A program made the translations under genes and the position numbers. Below are positions 19,677 through 21,410 of a stretch of 21,410 bases of DNA, piece after piece. The notes under the pieces are model-generated. The model was not told the origin of the DNA. It did not search any database and saw only the letters and a list, made by a program, of their open reading frames with translations. The DNA is from a virus, in the IMG/VR virus record IMGVR_UViG_3300030328_004423, positions 932 to 22,341 of that record; one strand, given 5' to 3'. Position 1 is the stretch's first letter, and every line of letters starts with the position of its first letter.

Positions 19677-19849
19677 TGAAAATAAAAATCAGGGGAAATG
19701 ATATCGAACTTAATGACCAGAAAATAGGAAGGTTGTTCGACATAAATACTTTTCAAAAGCAAGACCTAGAAGAGCTTTTTGATAAAGCCAACAATTATGA
19801 AGACGATGTCGAGCAAGCATTCCAAGATGGGAAAACAGATAATGAATAA
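19676..19849 (+). CDS. Small acidic hypothetical protein, 57 aa
   Basis: The ATG at 19676 overlaps the previous stop (TAATG) and the frame ends at TAA 19847-19849. The product begins MKIKIRGNDIELNDQKIGRL and continues acidic and helical (QDLEELFDKANNYEDDVEQA). No motif is recognised. Its end overlaps the next ATG by 8 bp, so the gene bridges two translated frames, which supports it being real. Confidence 0.62.
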   Translation: MKIKIRGNDIELNDQKIGRLFDINTFQKQDLEELFDKANNYEDDVEQAFQDGKTDNE

Positions 19850-20135
19850 AGATGCAGCAAAGATCTTAGAAGAGATGGCAGAAACTTTTCGGGAACGCAA
19901 TAAAGTCTATGGTGACAACTATAAAACAGTTGGTGAAGTTATGGTTGCATTATTCCCTAAAGGAGTTCAATTAAAAACTGTTGACGATTATAATATCTGG
20001 CATCTGTTTGAGCTTATGATTGTTAAAATTACAAGGTTCGCTAATAGCGATCTTAATCACAAAGATTCAATTCACGATGCAGCAGTCTATGCAGCAATGG
20101 TTGAGTCATTAATAAAAGGAGTTAACGATGAGTAA
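19842..20135 (+). CDS. DUF6378/DUF1599-like phage protein, 97 aa
   Basis: From ATG 19842 the product reads MNKDAAKILEEMAETFRERN, then KVYGDNYKTVGEVMVALFP, WHLFELMIVKITRFANSDLN and HKDSIHDAAVYAAMVESLI. The order 'ER...YGD...', a helix with 'K..R', and 'DS..D.A.YA.M' matches small all-helical proteins related to DUF6378 or DUF1599, which I associate with phage nucleotide metabolism; the exact activity is unknown. The frame opens at 19779, but the first 21 codons overlap the previous gene and show no features, so I chose the internal ATG. It shares 8 bp with the dehydrogenase gene. Confidence 0.68.
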   Translation: MNKDAAKILEEMAETFRERNKVYGDNYKTVGEVMVALFPKGVQLKTVDDYNIWHLFELMIVKITRFANSDLNHKDSIHDAAVYAAMVESLIKGVNDE

Positions 20136-20793
20136 AATTTTAATAACTGGAACTGGTAAAGGTTTAGGAAAAGCCATGAAAGAAGAGCTTCAAAAACAAG
20201 GACACAATGTTTCAGGATTCAATCTTGAGGAGGGCAATGATGTTAGGAAAGCAAAAGAAATAGCAAATGTTGATATTTTAATAAACAATGCTGGTGTCAA
20301 TTTAATAGATTGGCTTGAAAACTTCGAGGAAGATATGTGGGACACAGTCATGGACACTAATGCCAAAGGCATATACATGATGACTAAAGCTTGCTTGCCA
20401 GCATTAATAGAAAATAAAGGGACTGTTGTAAACATTGTTAGTAATGCTGCACATATGCCAATGACTTGCTCTTTAGCTTATAATGCATCAAAAGGTGCTG
20501 CACACATAATGACTTTACAATTAGCTCGTGAATTAACTAAAAAATATGGAATCACAGTTTTTGGCATAGCACCTAATAAATTATCTGGCACTGGTATGAG
20601 CGATTCTATAGACAACCAAGTTGTTAAAACTCGTGGCTGGACAAAAGAGTATGCTCAAGAATATCAACTCAATGGACTACTAACAGGGGAAGAAACGCCA
20701 CCAGAAAGATTGGCTGAGTTTGTTGCTTTCTTACTTCAATCAAAAGAGCACCACAAATATCTAACTGGGTGCATATTACCATATGGAGCTTAA
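20128..20793 (+). CDS. Short-chain dehydrogenase/reductase, 221 aa
   Basis: This is an NAD(P)-dependent oxidoreductase of the SDR superfamily. The cofactor motif TGTGKGLG is at residues 7-14, the structural NNAG at 53-56, and the catalytic tetrad is N78 (MDTNAKG), S105 (NIVSNAA), Y118 and K122 (YNASK). Length fits classical SDRs (about 250) on the short side. The substrate cannot be deduced. SDR genes occur in marine phages as auxiliary metabolic genes. AAAGGAG lies 7 bases before the ATG, which overlaps the previous stop by 8 bp. All catalytic residues are present, so it is probably active. Confidence 0.9.
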   Translation: MSKILITGTGKGLGKAMKEELQKQGHNVSGFNLEEGNDVRKAKEIANVDILINNAGVNLIDWLENFEEDMWDTVMDTNAKGIYMMTKACLPALIENKGTVVNIVSNAAHMPMTCSLAYNASKGAAHIMTLQLARELTKKYGITVFGIAPNKLSGTGMSDSIDNQVVKTRGWTKEYAQEYQLNGLLTGEETPPERLAEFVAFLLQSKEHHKYLTGCILPYGA

Positions 20794-20794
20794 A

Positions 20795-21274
20795 ATGAAA
20801 TTTACTATTGAACAAATTGCTATCTGCCCAAAAGACCCAATCGCTGCAAAAAATTTATTAACTGAGATAGGAGCAGTAGACTGGGTCGAAGACCATGTTA
20901 TTGCAACTGGGCTAGTTTATGACGAGCATGGCACGAATGAAGCTAATTTATCTTTTAACTATGATATTTTTTCTGGCAAAGAGTTTGAAGTCTTAGATTA
21001 TACATCAGGCAATAATTGGATGGACTCTGAAAAAAGAGGAAGGAATAGTGTTAGTCATTTAGGAATGCATTGCAGTGCCGATGAGCTTGTTCTTTGGAGG
21101 TCATTTTTCAAAATAAGAAATATAAACATTGCCCAACAGGTTTTTACAGACTCTCATACTAACTCAGCAATCGCAGGCAAAAGATCTTACAACTATGTTA
21201 TTTTTGATACCAAAGAAATATTAGGAGTTGATTTAAAATTTATTGTCAGGATAAATAAAGATGATAGTGTTTGA
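20795..21274 (+). CDS. VOC (glyoxalase)-like protein, 159 aa
   Basis: The product begins MKFTIEQIAICPKDPIAAKN, then LLTEIGAVDWVEDHV. Its second half has RNSVSHLGMHCSADELVLWR and RSYNYVIFDTKEILGVDLKF. Two beta-alpha-beta modules with a His-containing strand (HLGMH) and a final hydrophobic strand suggest the vicinal oxygen chelate fold, used by glyoxalases and dioxygenases with a metal. Metal ligands are not certain and the function is unknown. The start is ATG at 20795, six bases after GGAG; an ATG at 20783 is in frame but overlaps the dehydrogenase. It overlaps the exonuclease gene by 14 bp. Confidence 0.65.
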   Translation: MKFTIEQIAICPKDPIAAKNLLTEIGAVDWVEDHVIATGLVYDEHGTNEANLSFNYDIFSGKEFEVLDYTSGNNWMDSEKRGRNSVSHLGMHCSADELVLWRSFFKIRNINIAQQVFTDSHTNSAIAGKRSYNYVIFDTKEILGVDLKFIVRINKDDSV

Positions 21275-21410
21275 TCTAGAAACAACTGGATTGCCTAAAG
21301 CTGAAGGTTCGGATCTAGATCTTCAACCTCGAATAATAGAGTTCGGTGCAATTAGATTGACTGATGGAAATTTTGAAGAATATGATCGGTTAGAATTTAT
21401 GTGCAATCCT
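21261..21410 (+). CDS. DnaQ-like 3'-5' exonuclease, N-terminal 50 residues (partial)
   Basis: The frame starts at ATG 21261 and runs off the right edge. It begins MIVFDLETTGLPKAEGSDLD and continues QPRIIEFGAIRLTDG. The first lines are DEDD exonuclease motif I (D5, E7, then TTGLP) and the IIEFGAIRL strand that follows it in this family. In phages such a separate exonuclease often proofreads for the replicative polymerase, expected further right. A weak AGGATAAA precedes the ATG. Confidence 0.82.
   Translation, partial: MIVFDLETTGLPKAEGSDLDLQPRIIEFGAIRLTDGNFEEYDRLEFMCNP

Noticed and set aside
1-21410. CRISPR array, tRNA genes, insertion sequence, integrase or attachment site
   Set aside because: I saw no regularly spaced repeats with unique spacers, no cloverleaf sequence, no transposase or recombinase motif and no long flanking repeats.

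Overview
The window looks like part of the genome of a tailed bacteriophage (Caudoviricetes) with low GC, tightly packed and often overlapping genes, no tRNA, no integrase and no recognisable lysogeny module. Three things point to a marine alphaproteobacterial host of the SAR11/SAR116/Roseobacter type. First, many start codons are preceded by the extended Shine-Dalgarno sequence AGAAAGGA, which matches the CCUUUCU extension at the 3' end of alphaproteobacterial 16S rRNA. Second, the base composition is AT-rich. Third, several small proteins resemble those I associate with marine phages. The host call is an inference.

Layout. Positions 1-8320 hold the structural and packaging genes, all on the minus strand: small terminase-like gene, terminase large subunit, portal (813 aa), a small adaptor-like protein, a repeat-rich 570-aa protein, then small proteins running off the left edge. 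Positions 8393-9779 hold a separate minus-strand operon of five small genes. It has its own promoter (9779-9751) and terminator (8416-8393). Between its first and second genes lies a complete type I hammerhead self-cleaving ribozyme (9391-9337), which I consider the main discovery in the window.

Positions 9743-10155 form a divergent AT-rich control region with seven exact GGTAAC/GTTACC motifs around an A+T tract. It may be an operator array, a replication origin, or both. From 10156 to the right edge all genes are on the plus strand. The first block is replication-like: unknown early genes, a possible ssDNA-binding protein, an archaeo-eukaryotic-type primase, a winged-helix regulator, two small Cys-motif proteins and a UvrD-like helicase. 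The second block is nucleotide metabolism: a possible DNA-binding protein, an FAD-binding oxidoreductase next to ThyX, and a small HTH protein. The third block carries a pyrimidine-dimer-glycosylase-like protein, a PNKP-like HAD phosphatase, a DUF6378/DUF1599-like protein, a short-chain dehydrogenase, a VOC-like protein and the start of a DnaQ-type 3'-5' exonuclease.

Regulation. Four sites share a TTTACTT box and a 16-17 bp A-rich spacer, and lie 31-39 bp upstream of a start codon served by AGAAAGGA. They precede the left small-gene operon and each of the three right-hand blocks, suggesting one early promoter class. Cleavage by the hammerhead would cut the left operon mRNA just after its first stop codon. 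The downstream messenger would then begin with a UGC-GAAA-GCA hairpin a few bases before its Shine-Dalgarno.
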